Assembly: GCF_950295315.1 (NCBI RefSeq) | Contig: NC_080171.1 | Coordinates: 96,710,752-96,774,751 of the forward strand | Length of the DNA stretch: 64,000 nucleotides | Reading direction: 5' to 3' | DNA from: Erinaceus europaeus | Lineage: Eukaryota > Chordata > Mammalia > Eulipotyphla > Erinaceidae | In this document: positions 28,001-41,300 of the stretch, piece after piece | How the letters are laid out: each line of letters opens with the position of its first letter | Numbering within the stretch: the stretch's first letter is position 1 | The notes under the pieces: model-generated | What the model was told of the DNA's origin: nothing | The model's database searches: none | What the model saw: the letters and a program-made list of their open reading frames with translations, nothing else | Position numbers and translations under genes: made by a program

Positions 28001-28948
28001 AGGTTGTTGTCTTTTTTTTTTTTAACATTTATTTATTTATTTATTCCCTTTTGTTGCCCTTGTTTTATTGTTGTTGTTATTGATGTCGTCATTGTTGGAT
28101 GGGACAGAGAGAAATGGAGAGAGAAGGGGAAGACGGGGGAGAGAAAGAGAGACACCTGCAGACCTGCTTCACTCCCTTGTAGGTGGGGAGCTTTTTTTAT
28201 TTTTATTTTTTAACCAGAGCACTGTTCAGCTCTGGCTTATGGTGGTGTGGGGGATTGAATCTGGGACTTTGGAGCCTCAGGCATGAGAGTCTGTTTGTAT
28301 AATCTTTATGCTATCTACCCTCTGCCGGCTGTTGAGTCTTAAGGAAGTGGTCCTCTTACTCGAGAGGTAGAGCCACTTGAGCAGATTTGGTGACATGGGA
28401 ATGTGATCTTGTTCCTGCTGGAGGGTGTAGTAGGCTGTCCTGCCTACTCATCCAGGTGACCTCCTGGGCTTACTGGGTGGGGATGGTCACAGTGCTTTGC
28501 AAGGTGGAGGCTAGGCCTTTTGATCCCTTTAAGGTGACTTTGGTGCTATCCTTACTGGCATTTCTCATGAGGGTTCTAGGAGGCAACTCTAGTATACCTG
28601 TGCTATTTAAGTGTTGAGAGAAGTGCCTGCAGGCTAGAAACTTGGGGTTCTTCGCGTGTGGCAGACAGTGTCAGTGTTCTTAAGCTCAGCTCTGCTGCCT
28701 CGAAACTTATTAATAGAAGCTCTTTGAGACCCAGGCACTAGGACAGGGCTCTGTACTAAAATGTGGGCTCTGTTGTTTCCTAATGGTTCTTGTAGGAATC
28801 CTTGTTCAGAGTCTGTGACATGGTGTGGTCCCATCACTCTAGCAGGCAGGTCTCATTTGACATGTTTCCTTTTCCTGCCCCACAGGCATTAGCAGTAGGA
28901 GGACTAGGCTCCATTATAAGAGTTCTTACAGCAAGAAAGACTGTTTAA
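18914..28948 (+). CDS. ARPC5L: Actin-related protein 2/3 complex subunit 5-like (ARPC5L), four exons
   Basis: Exons are 18914-19062, 25167-25239, 27241-27417 and 28886-28948. The joined frame is 462 bp, 153 residues plus TAA, the length I recall for mammalian ARPC5L. The protein begins [20 protein letters not shown], has an acidic and alanine-rich stretch (residues about 26-40), then an all-helical body ending [19 protein letters not shown]5L is the paralogue of ARPC5/p16 and can replace it in the Arp2/3 complex, which nucleates branched actin. The start has a good Kozak context (GCCATGG) in a CpG island. Intron 1 begins AT and ends AC (see separate entry). Introns 2 and 3 are ordinary GT-AG. 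The coding frame is intact. Symbol confidence is high because this N-terminus differs from ARPC5. Confidence 0.96.
21035..22790. mobile_element. Repeats of ARPC5L intron 1, middle part
   Basis: C+ 21035-21165; MIR-like 21195-21265; truncated B+ 21297-21395; MIR-like about 21530-21640; C- 21678-21785; D- 21820-21967; A+ 22215-22510; A-like variant with extension + 22513-22790. The MIR calls rest on the GACCTTG...TCACATATCC / GACAGGTCATTTCTCTGAAC core. Confidence 0.7.
23632..24115. mobile_element. Type C SINE split by an extended type A SINE
   Basis: The outer C+ copy (23632-23670 and 24027-24115) is interrupted by A- at about 23671-24025. CAAAGAGACTTTT is duplicated on both sides (23658-23670, 24026-24038), which proves the order of insertion. 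Confidence 0.85.
24220..25087. mobile_element. SINEs at the 3' end of ARPC5L intron 1
   Basis: B+ 24220-24415 and an older minus-strand SINE 24935-25087 that stops about 58 bp before the U12 branch site. 24,420-24,930 is unrecognised intron. Confidence 0.65.
25167..25239 (+). CDS. ARPC5L: ARPC5L exon 2
   Basis: It completes Gln-50 and encodes [20 protein letters not shown] to AVK. It follows an intron ending in AC and is followed by a GTAAAG donor. At 73 bp it is easily missed by eye. Confidence 0.93.
25828..27115. mobile_element. SINEs of ARPC5L intron 2
   Basis: Diverged D+ 25828-25965; B- 26035-26250; C- 26390-26512; A+ 26555-26825; A+ 26838-27115. The last ends 125 bp before exon 3. 25,240-25,820 is unrecognised. 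Confidence 0.8.
27241..27417 (+). CDS. ARPC5L: ARPC5L exon 3
   Basis: It encodes 59 residues from [20 protein letters not shown] to VLLQWHEK, the core helices. The acceptor is CCCCTGTAG, the donor GTATGT, and the phase is 0 on both sides. Confidence 0.96.
28018..28325 (-). mobile_element. Truncated type A and type C SINEs in ARPC5L intron 3
   Basis: A- 28018-28190 lacks its 5' (tRNA-like) half and runs straight into C- 28195-28325. The rest of the intron (27,418-28,010 and 28,330-28,885) shows no recognised element. Confidence 0.75.
28886..28948 (+). CDS. ARPC5L: ARPC5L exon 4 (coding part)
   Basis: It encodes the last 20 residues ([20 protein letters not shown]) and TAA at 28946-28948, after a CCCCACAG acceptor. 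Confidence 0.96.
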   Translation, partial: ALAVGGLGSIIRVLTARKTV

Positions 28949-29715
28949 AAACAAACAAAAGACTCATGTTACCTTGAGAAGAATTTTGGATGCACAGGCT
29001 GAAGAAGGGATTGACACTGGACCATCTTCCTAGGAACTCCCAAGTAAACTATTTCAGGACATGCATCCGTTGAAGTGTATTTTATTTTCAAGGTGGAGGG
29101 AGAAATCGTCTTACTGTTTCCTAAATCCTTTGCAGGATCTGATAGTCTATGCCTTTGTCAATGAGACATGCAGAACTGTTGTTGTGACTGTCTACCGGAG
29201 TGACTGGCCAGCGTTGGTCAGGTGTGCCTGTGTGCACTGCCTGTTTAAAATGGGAGAGGGGTGATTGGTGCAGGTGCAGATACAAGGGCTGTGGCAGGGA
29301 GGAAAACTTTTTTTTTTTTTTAAGTGGAAAAGCCCCCAGGATTTGTGTACAGCATCCCAGCCTCCCAGGAAAGGCAGGCTCTCTTGGGTTCATTGTAAAG
29401 TGCCTGCTGCATCAATAAAGCTCTTGGCTTATTAGTATATACTTGCAGTGTGTTTTATGTATGTGAAAAAACAGTTGGTAACAAGTGGGATGACAATTGA
29501 GAGGTCAACCGTTCTGGAAACAAGCCTGTTTGGCTAGTCCCTGGAGCAAGCATGGCGACCCATAGGCCTCCTACCACAAAAGGACCTCAGATCTGGGCCA
29601 CAGTGCCACTGGCTGCTATGGAGAGATGTTTTGCTGAATATTTATTGTTTCTACTCTTTTGATTTGTATGTAATTTTGGAGCTTGTTTAATAAAGTGCCA
29701 AACATTCAATAATTA
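28949..29715 (+). other. ARPC5L 3' UTR with two polyadenylation signals
   Basis: AATAAA occurs at 29414-29419, followed by a GT-rich tract (about 29447-29464), and again at 29689-29694 with a weaker downstream region. Short and long mRNA ends are both plausible. No SINE interrupts it. Confidence 0.7.
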
Positions 29716-30104
29716 ATTTATGTTTTAAAAGTTTGTGTGACTGTACTTAGTCTTAAGAGTGGACTTTTAGGAAGCTTTGCTTAACATGTCCTGACTCAGG
29801 TCTGAGCAGGCTGGAGACAGCTCACAGGGTAGTCATATGTGTACTTAGCGTTGTGCACAGCCCAGCTTGGAACCCCAGAACTACATGGGAGGTGCCACGG
29901 CCCGTGAATTGCGTGTCTGGTGCTATGGTAGCTCTGTCACTATCAGAGCTTGTGAGAGTGTGTATACTTGAAGCCCCATCTCCACCAAAACTTCCTTTGG
30001 TCCTTTAAGTTGGCTTTGAAATACTGAGTGTGAGACATAATTACCAAATTGAACAAGTGAAAGGAATTTTGACATACCAAACTGTATCAAGTAAGACTAG
30101 CTAC

Positions 30105-32229
30105 ATATGGATTGAAGAGCTTTAATCATCAAAAAGTGTATTGCACAACAAATGAGTTTTCTACAGCAGTTTTAGATAATACAATCCCTATTTACAAGAT
30201 GGAGAGATCAATATCCAACACTCTTATAAAGGGCTATATATACTGTTTTAACACAGAACATTTTATACAAGTAAAAGTGCATTAAGTCACTTAGAGTATA
30301 TGCTCCACTCTTCCTCTTAAAGCTGAAGGAGATTCAACATGCAGGAGGAAAGCCTGATTAGATTGAATCCTCCTTAAACCAAGTACTGACTTACGTGTTG
30401 GCCCCCCGCCCCACCAAATGCACCCCAAACTGCCAGGGGGACATGGAGTGTGTGACCAGCTCAAAGGCTAGAGTCAGGACTGAAGCTCCCACAACTACTG
30501 AAGCCACTGGCAAACCCTGAAAACCCTGTCCGAGGGATTCTGCCTTGCAACAGCTGGCAAGAAGTTTTTTTAAGCTACCTCTTACTGTCAAAATTAACAG
30601 AACAGATGGAACTCCTATTTCCTGTCTCCACTAGGAAAGTGGAAAATTGCATTCTAAAAAGGACAGGCATCTGCAGGGAGGAGCCAGTGAGAAGGTAGGT
30701 ATAGGAGAAAGGGCCACTAGGATGGCAGACAGCCTGTGTTCAGATTGGGTGGTGCTGCACTTGGTCTTCTAGGTGCCTAGAAATGGAGACTAACCCTGCA
30801 AATTATTGTGAGATATTTTATGTTTTAGCCCTAAACATAATTGAGAAACAACTTTACATTGTTAGATAAGTGGTAATAAATTTCGGGGCTCTAGTTACTA
30901 GTTTTTTTACTAGTGAAACTTGCAGTCAGCCGTTTTCCTCTAGACTTGGTAACAGTTGCTTATCCAGGACAAGCATGTTTCCTGTTCTTTAATAATCCAG
31001 TCCCTGCCAGAGCCATCTGCAGAGTTTTGTGCACTGGCAGCCAGCTGGGGGCTGTCCAGACACCTTATATAAATGTGATACCATAAAAATTTGGGCCTAG
31101 GGTAAGAGAAAGATGGTAGCTCTGTATACAAGGCAGAGCACCTCCAGTGTTTTGGTCAAGATTGAGGAAAAGGACAGCTACTGATTCCTTAGAACATAAC
31201 AATGTCAACAGTAAAACATATGATTAGCATTTGCTTAGTGTTATAACACAGAATTAAGAGCAGAGCAGATGAAAATAATACCACTACAGAGGGAAGCAGA
31301 TGCCACAGAATGCCAGCAAAACTGCAATAAAAGGACAGGAATTCCAATCTTAGAAATAAATTTTCTCTTGATGTTCTGATTTTCCTATAAGAACATCATT
31401 TAAATATATATATTTATATTTATAATACAGAAGACATGTTTATAGTGGTGAAGAATTTCAGCTATAAAAAATCGTTTACCAGCAACCTTTTCAAGACAGG
31501 TACATTCATTAAAAAGGCAATTGAGTGTATTTGGTACTATCCTTAGGATCTTAATACATTTGCTACTTTTCTTCAGTAACAGATACTGTCATGGGTTGCA
31601 CATTCATTATTCCACACTGGCCCTAGAGTACCTTGATGTACACATCTAAAGTTCTAGGTGGTTTGAGCAACATGGTAATAATGTTTTCTTGAGGGGTTAA
31701 AAAGCACCTCCTAACTCATCAGAACCCAGACATGCTAATGAGAGGGAATTTTCAAAAGCCACACGCTCCGAGTTGGTTCTTCCACAGAAACAGGTGGGTC
31801 TAACCTGCTGGGTACCATTCCATAGGGCTGTCCTTACATCCGCCATCACTACACACAGTGGATCTATTGTCTCCTTTCTGACAGATGCTGATGACCACTT
31901 CAGCTTTAAGCACTGACATTAAAAGGTAGAAGATTTAGGTGAAGACAGGGTGACTGGCCAGAACTGGAATTTTAACAGCATTGTGGAAATGTGAGTAGTG
32001 CCAGGACCCTCCTGTTTTGTGAGCAGAACGACATAGGATCAGCTACCTCCTGAGTTTTGTAGTCAGTCAGTCTTCAGGGAAGTGGGCCTTAAGTCTTGTA
32101 AACAATATTTAGATGCTTATACAAAATACTGCAGTTACAGTGTTTAAAAACCCACCCAGACTGGTGTATCAGTGTTCTTTTCACAGAAAAAGTGTCAGCC
32201 CATGGAGCTCCATCCTTGGGTTGTTCTCT
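30105..32229 (-). other. GOLGA1 3' UTR (SINE-free) and polyadenylation signal
   Basis: After the stop, the minus strand runs about 2.1 kb to ATTAAA (TTTAAT at 30121-30126 on plus), the best signal found; cleavage is probably near 30105. It contains an A/T-rich patch at about 31,400-31,430 and no SINE. The gap to the end of ARPC5L is about 400 bp. The boundary is inferred. Confidence 0.65.
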
Positions 32230-32310
32230 CTAGGACCATGGTATCCGAGAGTTGGAGATAGATGGCCGGATGCTGCCCTTGGGAGCTGGTTTGGACCCAA
32301 ACCACGACAT
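32230..32310 (-). CDS. GOLGA1: GOLGA1 terminal coding exon
   Basis: It encodes [20 protein letters not shown] to the terminal PRIPWS and TAG (32230-32232). The acceptor is CACAG. Confidence 0.96.
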   Translation of the reverse strand: MSWFGSKPAPKGSIRPSISNSRIPWS

Positions 32311-35300
32311 CTGTGTTTGAAATAGAAAAGGCTCCTGAGGTGAGACACTCAACCAGAGCTAATAGGGCCCCTCAACCATCCTAGACTGCTCTCCTCCCTC
32401 CACAGTCTGGCTGCTGTGAGCGGAGCAGGTGAAGCAGTGGTTGTGGTAATCAGTCTGCAAAGGCAGAGCCCATTCCAAGAATGGAAGGAAATAGGAAAAA
32501 CTAAAACCTCAGTTGACAGGAACAAAATACTGAACTATAAGTAATTTTTTTTTTTACACTTCTTTGTTTTGTCTTTCTTTTTTTTTTTTTTTTTTTTTTC
32601 CTCCTTTTACACCAGAGCTCTGGCTTACAGTGATGTAGAGGATTGAACCTGGGACCTCAGAGCCTCAGGCATGAAAGTCTTTTTTTTTTTTGCATCCAGG
32701 GTTACCACTGGGGCTTAGCGCCTGCACTATAAATGCACTGCTCCTGGAGGCCATTTTTTCCCCTTTTTGTTGCCCTTGTTGTTTTATTGTTGGATAGGGC
32801 AGAGAAAAATCGAGAAAGGAGGGGAAGACAGAGTGGGGGAGAGAAAGATAAGACACCTGCAGACCTGCTTCACTGCCTGTGAGGTGACCTTCCTGTAGGT
32901 GGGGAGCTGGGGGCTCAAATCGGGATCCTTATGCCAGTTCTCGCGCTTTATGCCATGCGCACTTAACCGGCTGCGCTACTGCCTGATCCTATGAAAGTCT
33001 TTTAATATCAGCATTATACTATCTCCCCCACTGTACTATACTACTTATTCATGTTCTCTCATAATTTTTTTTTTTTCTAACCAGAACACTGCTCAGTTCT
33101 GACTTATGGAAGTGCCAGAAATTGAACCTGTAGCCACAGAGCCTCCAGCATGAGAGTTGTTTGCATAAGCATTATGCTATCTCCTCAAGCCCTTTTTCTT
33201 TTCATTGCCAGCAAGGTTACTGCTGGGGCTTGCCTGTACTACAAAGCCCACTGCTCAAAGTAGAGCTTCTAACCCTCCCCCTTTTTCAGTGTGTGGTGCT
33301 TTCTCTTTCATAGAGGTAGAAATTGAGAGGGGAAGGGAGATAGAAAGAGAAAGACACACCTATAGCACTGCTTCACCACTCATGAAGCTACCCCTGTACA
33401 GGGATTTGTGTCCTTGTACATGTGATGTGTGCATTCTACCAGGTACACCAGCACCCAGCCATAAAAAATAACACACACACACATTTTAAAGTGGGTACTA
33501 GGTCAGACCTAAGGCTACTGATGAAGTGATATCAATGAAAATACTTTGCAAGTGGTCTGGGAGGTGGCACAGTGGCTAAAGCATCGGACTCTCAAGTATG
33601 AGGTCCTGAGTTTGTTAAACCAAAGCTTAATGGACAAATAAGAGCAAAGCCTATGCTCAGAAATTCCTGTCAGTTTATTATCAAAAGCACCTCCTGACTG
33701 GTGATGCAGCTGTGAGTTGGTCTCATTCACTAATGCTGGGGTTTCTAGCCACAAATTTTGGAAGCTGGATATCAGAGAATCCTACCTTATACTCCAGGGT
33801 TTCTTTGAGCATGTTCTCCTCTTCTTGTGAAAAGTTCAGCAATACTGATACTGCTTTTATAAGATGAAAAGCCTGAAAGAAAGTAAATTTTGCACGGGGT
33901 TAGACAGCATAACGGTTATACAAAGAGACTGTCATGCCTGAGGTTCCAGAGTTCCCAGTTCAATCCCCCACACCACCATAAGCCAGAGCTGATCAGTGCT
34001 CTGGTATTAAAAAAAAAATCGAAAGTAAGTTTTGCTGCCAAAACCCTTAGTGGAAGGGGGAGCCACCAGGAAGCTGAATTGTAGCATTTCCTGGTTCTGC
34101 TCCTGGTCTGTACTCCCACCTCTGTAAGCAAGGACAGGGGGGTGGAGGGTGGAGGCCTGACATCTATGACAAGTTCTCTTCTCTCCTATCTTTTACTTCA
34201 GGGAAAAGCAATATAACCAGGAGAGCCATAACAGCTCTCCTGCTCTTATCTAGCAGGATGCAGGATAGCTGGATGACTGACTTCCCTGATTTTGGCCTCA
34301 GCTTCCCACACGTATCTACCAGGAGCCCTGCTTGGTCCCTGGCTGTCTGCTGCTCAACGAACAGGTCAGTACTGGCTGGAGAAATGACTGTCCACACTGG
34401 ATGAAGTCAAAGAAATGTGGAAGAAAAGAAAATGAATTTGATGGGAAGCCACCACGGCTCGGTCAAATAAGCCAGGCCTTGGATGGAACTTCATATCCAG
34501 GAGACAAGTCAGAAACCCTTTACCTCAGATTCACGACAGGACATGAACTTCAAAACCACGTGTTTAAGGTACTCAAAGTTGATCTCTCTGGCTTCAGTCA
34601 GGTCGGCATTATTTGTGACAGAAGGGGCCATGTTTGGTATCTCGGAGCCAGACTTCTCTCGGACTTCAAAAAGTTCATTATCGGGTCTGATTTTCTAAGA
34701 AAACCAAATGGAAAAACGCTACATTGGACTCCAACACAGTGTAAAATTCACCTGGCCCAAGCTATAGTAACCTACTGTTTTTATGTCACATTCTGTATAG
34801 TAGGGTGAAAAGGGATGCACCTAGGAAGAAAGCACCAGAGTCTGAGGAAAACTCAGCCCCTGTAAGTAGGATGGATAACTGGGAGGGAGGAAGCAAAGAA
34901 AACCTCTAGAAAAGTTCGGATATATCCTTTAAAAAAAATTTTTTTAATGTTTTGTTTATTTATTATTGTATAAAGACAGAAATTGAGAGAAGATAGAGAC
35001 AGAGATAACTGCAGCCCTGCTTCACCACTTGTGAAGCTTTCCCCCTGCAGGTGGGGACCAGGGGCTTGAACCTGGATCTTTGTGCATTGTAATGTACACG
35101 CTTAACCAAGTGCGCCACCGCCTGGCCCCCGGATATATCCTTTTTGTACATCAGAACAGCTACGGCAGTGGACACCCCAGCCAGGGCACCTGACTTGGCA
35201 CTCTGCTACAACATGCAGTGCACACACTACTGCCCTAACGCCTCAGACAACAAACAAGTTGGGAGAATGGTGTGTGTCCAAGGCAACAGCCACTCTACAG

Positions 35301-38300
35301 AGGTGTATTCTAGCTGGCAAGGCCCCTGCCCTGCCTACCAGCCAATATCTGCCCCCCTGCAACTAACCGGGGAAGGGCAGCATCAGGCAGGGCTGCTCCA
35401 GGAGGACTGGAGAGCCAAGGACAGCACAGGTGATGGGGAGACAAGAGAGGCACTCACCAGTTCCTTCTGCAGAGTCTTTCTGAGCTCCAGCATCCTCTGC
35501 TGCATCTGCTTTATGGTCTAAGCCAGACACCCCCACCCCCATAAAACAACATTCATTAGATACATATTTCAACAACCCTCCCCCTGTAATTGAGTGGGGT
35601 GGGGAGGGCAATGTACTATTCTACTGCTTATGATATCTTGTCTGTCTTGTTAAGTCAGTGCCAGGGATCAAACCTGGGGCCTCACACACATGAAACATGC
35701 TCTATCACTAATCTACCATCTGGCCCCATAGTTTTCATTATTATTATTTATTTTTAAGATAGAGAAGGCAGACAGAGTGAAGGCGACCACAGCACCAAAG
35801 CTTCCTTCAAAGCAGTGGGGGCTGGGCTGTACACACAGCCTCAGGGCTTGAGGTATGGGTACAGGAGGCAGCAGCAGCAGGAAAGTGGGAACTGTTCAGG
35901 GAAGAGGTTGGAGGGCTAGACCCTGGGGCACAGTCTTATGGTGGGCATGAGACTGAGATCATTTCTTTACAGTAAGAGACTAAATGCGAAAGAGAAAAGG
36001 AACACATTTTTCCATTGTTAAAGGGCAGGAGACAGATAGCTCATCCAGTAAGGCCTATGTACCATACACAGAACCTGTGTTCAAGCCTGGACCCACGGCA
36101 CCTAGAGGAAGCTCCACAGATGGCAGAGCAGTGCAGGGGTATCTCTCCCTCTCTCTGTCTCATTTGAAATAAAAAGGAAAAAAATCAATCCGGGAGTGGT
36201 ACAGCAGGGGGAAAAAAGTATAAATTTAAGATAGACACACCATTTGGGAAAAGGGCAAAGCCAGCACCTTAGCTTTACATGACTAACACCAGGATCAGAG
36301 TGAAAAGAATATAAACCAAATACTAGAACCAAGGGCCAGGGAGCAGTAGAGCACCTGCTCACGTGAATATGGCCCTGAGCTCAGTCCTAGGTGCTGCATA
36401 AAGTGATGCAGCAATGCGCCATCTCTTCCATTACAAACAAAAATTTTTATTTTTTTTAAATATTTATTTATTCCCTTGTTTTATTGTTGTAGTTATTATT
36501 GTTGTTACTGATGCCGTCGTTGGATAGAACAGAGAGAAATGGGGAAGGGAAGACAGGGGGAGAGAAAGATAGACACCTGCAGACCTGCTTCACTGCCTGT
36601 GAATCAACTCCCCTGCAGGTGGGGAGTCGAACTGGGAACCTTACACCGGTCCTTGCGCTTTGCACCATGTGCTCTTAACCCGCTGTGCTACTGCCTGACT
36701 CTCAACAAAAAAAATATTCTTAAAAGATGTATTTATTAATATGAGAGAGAAGGAAAGACAGAAAACCAGAGCATCACTCTGGCACATGCAATGCCAGGAA
36801 CTGAACCTGTGACCTCATGCTTCCAAGTGTAACACTCTAGCCACTGTACCACCTCCTAGGCCATAAAAAAAATAATAGGGAGTTGGGCAGTAGCTTAGTA
36901 GGTAAAGCGCAGGTGGCGTAAAGCACAAGGACCAGCATAAGGATCCCGGTTCAAGCCCTCAGCTCCCCACCTGCAGGGGAGTCGCTTCACAAGCGGTGAA
37001 GCAGGTCTGCAGGTGTCTGTCTTTCTCTCCCCCTCTCTGTCTTCCTCTCCTCTCTCCATTTCTCTCTGTCCTATCCAACAATGACGACATCAGTAACAAC
37101 CAACAATAATAACTACAACAATAAAAACAAGGGTAAGAAAAGGGAATAAATAATAATAATAATAATAATAAAATATCACTCCTAGGCAGAAGTTGAAAAA
37201 CAAGATCAGAAGAGAAAACACTAGCAGTACTTGGACTGGAGTTGGTGTATTGCACCAAAGAAAAAGACTCTGGGGGGGTGGGGGAGGGTTCAAGTCCTGG
37301 AACATGATGGCAGAGGAGGACCTAGTGGGGGTAGCATTATGTGGAAAACTGGGAAATGTTATGCACGTACAAACTATTAATGTCAAGTGTAAAACATTAA
37401 CCCAATAAATAAATTAATAAAAAAAAAATCTAAAAGATGGCAGGGCAGCCTGGGAGGTGGCTCAGTGGATGAGCTGGAAGACATTCAAGCATGAGGTCTT
37501 GGATTTGATCCTTGGCATCACATGTGCCATGGTGATGCTCTGGTTCTCTCTTTCTTTCAACTCTCTTAAAAATATGACAGGTTCAGCATAAGGGTTATGC
37601 AAACAGACTCTCATGCCTAAAGCTCCAAAGTCCCAGATTCAATCCCCCGTACCACCCCATAAGCCAGAGCTGAATAGTGCTCTGATAAAAATAAATAAAT
37701 AAATAAAATTAAATTAAAAATATATATATGACATAGAGGTTATACAAATGCCTTCCATTCCTGAGGTTCTGATGTCCCAGGTTCAATCCCCAGAGCACCG
37801 TAGGCTCGATCTGAGCAGTGCTCTGACAGAACAGACACATACACTATTAATACAGTCAGGGTCAACAGACTGTATGGAGAGTCCTTAAGCAAACATTTAT
37901 GGTCCAGCAATACTATTTTAGGCATTTATCCAAAGGACACTCAAGCACTAATTCAAAGGGACATATGCACCCCTATGTTCTTAACTACATTATTCACAAC
38001 AGCCAAAGAGTGGAAGTAGCCTAAATGTCCATCAACAGATCTCTGGCTAAAGAAATTATGGAAGTTGTCTGGGAGGTAACACAGTGGATAAGGCATTGGA
38101 CTCTTAAGAAGAAGGTCCTGAGTTCAATCCCTGGCAGCAGATGTACCAGAGGGATGCCTGGTTCTCTTTCTCTCTTCCTTTTTCTCATTAATAATAAAAA
38201 AAAAAGGGGGGGGGGTCAGGCGGTAGCACAGCAGGTTAAGTGCACACGGCACTAAGCACAAGGACCAGCCTAAGGATCCCGGCTCGAGCCCCTGGCTCCC

Positions 38301-41300
38301 CACATGCAGGGGGGGGGGGTCACTTCACATGTGGTGTCTATCTGTAGGTGTCTATCTTTTTCTCCTCCTCTCTCCATTTCTCTCTGTCCTACCCAACAAC
38401 AACGACATCAATAACAACAACAATAATAGCCACAACAACGATAAAACAACAAGGGCAACAAAAAAGAAAAAAAATAATAAAGAAGTTATGGGATATAAAT
38501 CCCATAGAATACCACTCTGCAATCAAAAAAGATGATACTGGGTCTTTTGGGACAAAGTGGAACAGGATTAGAGATTATTATGCTTAGAAAAATAAGAGAC
38601 AGAAAGACTATTGGATGGTTTCACTTACGTGGAATTTGAAGAACTGATAGATATGAACTGGAAAAAAATAAAATAGAAGCAAGCAAACGTTTTTTAACAT
38701 CCATTTCTTTTTATTTACTTTTTATTATCTTCATTTATTGGATAGAGACAAATCAAGAGGGTAGGAAAAGATAGGGGGAGAGAGAGACACCTGTAGCCCT
38801 GCTTCACCACTCATGAAGCTTTCTCCCTGCAGGTGGGAACCAAGGGCTTATGCATTGTAATATGTGCGCTCAACCAAGTGCCCTATCGCCTGGCTCCTCA
38901 AGCACACTTTCTAAGACTTGCGAGAACTATGGTGGCTGCACACTTTCTAAGACTTGCGAGAACTATGGTGGCTGTCTTTAGGAAGTGGGAGGATGGGGAC
39001 ACAACTTTGGTGGTGAGTGCGGTATAGAGCTGTACACTGTCATCTTACAATCTTGTAGCCTGCTATTAATCACAAATTGAGAAAATGGAGAGAAAAAAGA
39101 AGATTCAAATAAAACGAAAACAATTAGGGTCAATCGAAACTGCATTTTTAGGTGTAGAGGCCTGGTGGCTTGGGTAGAATCATGACACTTACTAAATTTC
39201 TAACAAACAGAATTTTTTTCCCTTTTTTGTTTATAAATTTATTCCCTTGTTTTATTGTTGTAGTTATTATTGTTATTGATGTCACTGTTGTTGGGTAGGA
39301 CAGAGAAATGGAGAGAGAAGGGGAATACAGAGAGGGGAGAGAAAGACAGAGACCTGCAGACCTGCTTCACTGCTTGTGAAGTGACTCCCCTGCAGGTGGG
39401 GAGCCGGGACTCGAACAGGGATCCTTTCACTGGTCCTTGTGCTTTTTTTTTTTTTTTAGAGATTTATTTATTTATTTATTGGATAGAGACAGCCAGAAAT
39501 TGAGAGGGAAGTGGGGGATAGAGAGGAAGAGAGACAGAGAGACACCTGCAGCACTGCTTCACCACTTGTGAAGCTTTCCCCCTGCAAGTGGGGACTAGGG
39601 GCTCGAACCTGGGTCCTTGCACATTGTAACATGTGCGCTCAACCAGGTGCGCCACCACCCAGGCCCTGGTCTTTGTGCTTTGTGCCACCTGTGCTTAACT
39701 CGCTGTGCTACTGCCCAACTCCCAAAATAGCAGAAATTTTATAGGATTAATTGACTCTCTCTCTTTCAACTTTTGTTCATTCTTTCTACTTTTTAATGAG
39801 AAAGTGAGAGAACCACAACATCACTCTGGCACATGAGATGCCAGGGATTGAGCTCAAAGTGTCATGCTTGAGATATACGTTTTATCCACTGAGCCACCAC
39901 AGGTTACATTCAACACTTTCTTTTCACCACCAGGGTTACTGCTGGGGCTTAGGGCCTGCATGATTAAGCCACTGAGCCTGTAGCTACCGTATATATATTA
40001 GAACAGAGAGAAATTGAGAGGGGAGGAGGAGATAGGGAGACAGATACCTGTAGCTCTGCATCACTGCCTATGAAATTTCCCCCCCGTAGATGGGGAGCAG
40101 GGGCTTGAACCCAGGTCCTTGGACACAGTTGCCTGTGCACTCAACTGGATGCACACTGCCCGGCCCCATCTTTTTCTTTTCTTTATTTAAATTTTAATAT
40201 TTTTAAAAGTCTTTTTATTTATTTATTACTAAATAGAGACAGAAATTTGAGAGGGCAGGGGAGAACAGCAATGACAGAAAGACACCTATGGCTGTATTTC
40301 GCCACCTGTGAAGGTAGGGACTAGGGGGTGGAACCTGGGGCCTTGTGCACTGTAACGTGTGCACTTAATCGGGTGCACCACCACCTGGCCCCTAAATTTC
40401 AATATTTATTTATCTGTTTACTATCAGAGCACTGCTCAACTCTGGCTTGAGCTGGTGCTGGGGATTGAACTGGAAATTTTGGAGTCTCAAGTATGAGAGT
40501 TTTGTATAATCATTATACTGTCTTCCCAACCCCAGTCAGCACCTTTTTTGTCCCAATCATTTTAATGGGAAAATATTGGTCTTTCCACAGGACAGCTGTT
40601 GACACACGAGTAGTTTCTTATTTTCCCGAGACAGGAGCTGCACACTAACTCCCCACACCAATCTGAGACTTCACCGCTGTGTACTGTTAACACTTCCATT
40701 CCCTCTCCTCCCCTCCCTAAAACCAATTAAAGGCAGAACTATCATCTCAGAGCTATAGAAAGGAAGTTCAGAGCACTACCAAGTGGGAGTGAATACTGAG
40801 AAGAATGTGAACGGAGGACAAGCCAGGAAGCACCAGAAGAAGAAAGCTGGGAAGAAGCCTTTTGATGGAAAAGGCATTATCTTCCTCAAGGGGAACACAG
40901 ACCATCAGTGAGACCTAAGAACAGACAGAGTAAGTTTAGGTGTAAGAGCAGAGAAAGAGCAGTGATATAAACAACCTGAGGTAGAGAGGAGTCTCACCTT
41001 ATTTTTTTCCAGAAGTTGCTGCTCCAAGTCCTGTTTTTCCTTCTGCAGCTGCCCAAGATCCGTGGTCACAACCTCACCATTCAGTATTCCCTCCGCAGCT
41101 GGGAGCTGGTACAGGGGGTCCTGCATGGTCCTTGAGGCTGCCTATAGGGAGAGGATAGCCAAGTTGACAGTCAAGGTAAGCTAGGCCCAAGCTATGCCAC
41201 AGATGGGCTCTGAAGGGGAAAAAGACTTGGCCCACAGCTGTGGGCTGGGATGCTGGCTGCTGGCCAAGAACCAAACTTAGGCCCCTCCAATGCTGCTGAG

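Noticed and set aside
40759..40911. Lysine-rich 50-codon open frame ([16 protein letters not shown]...) in a GOLGA1 intron
   Set aside because: It has no ATG, no splice sites and a length easily reached by chance. A retrocopy fragment cannot be excluded, but I recognise no parent.
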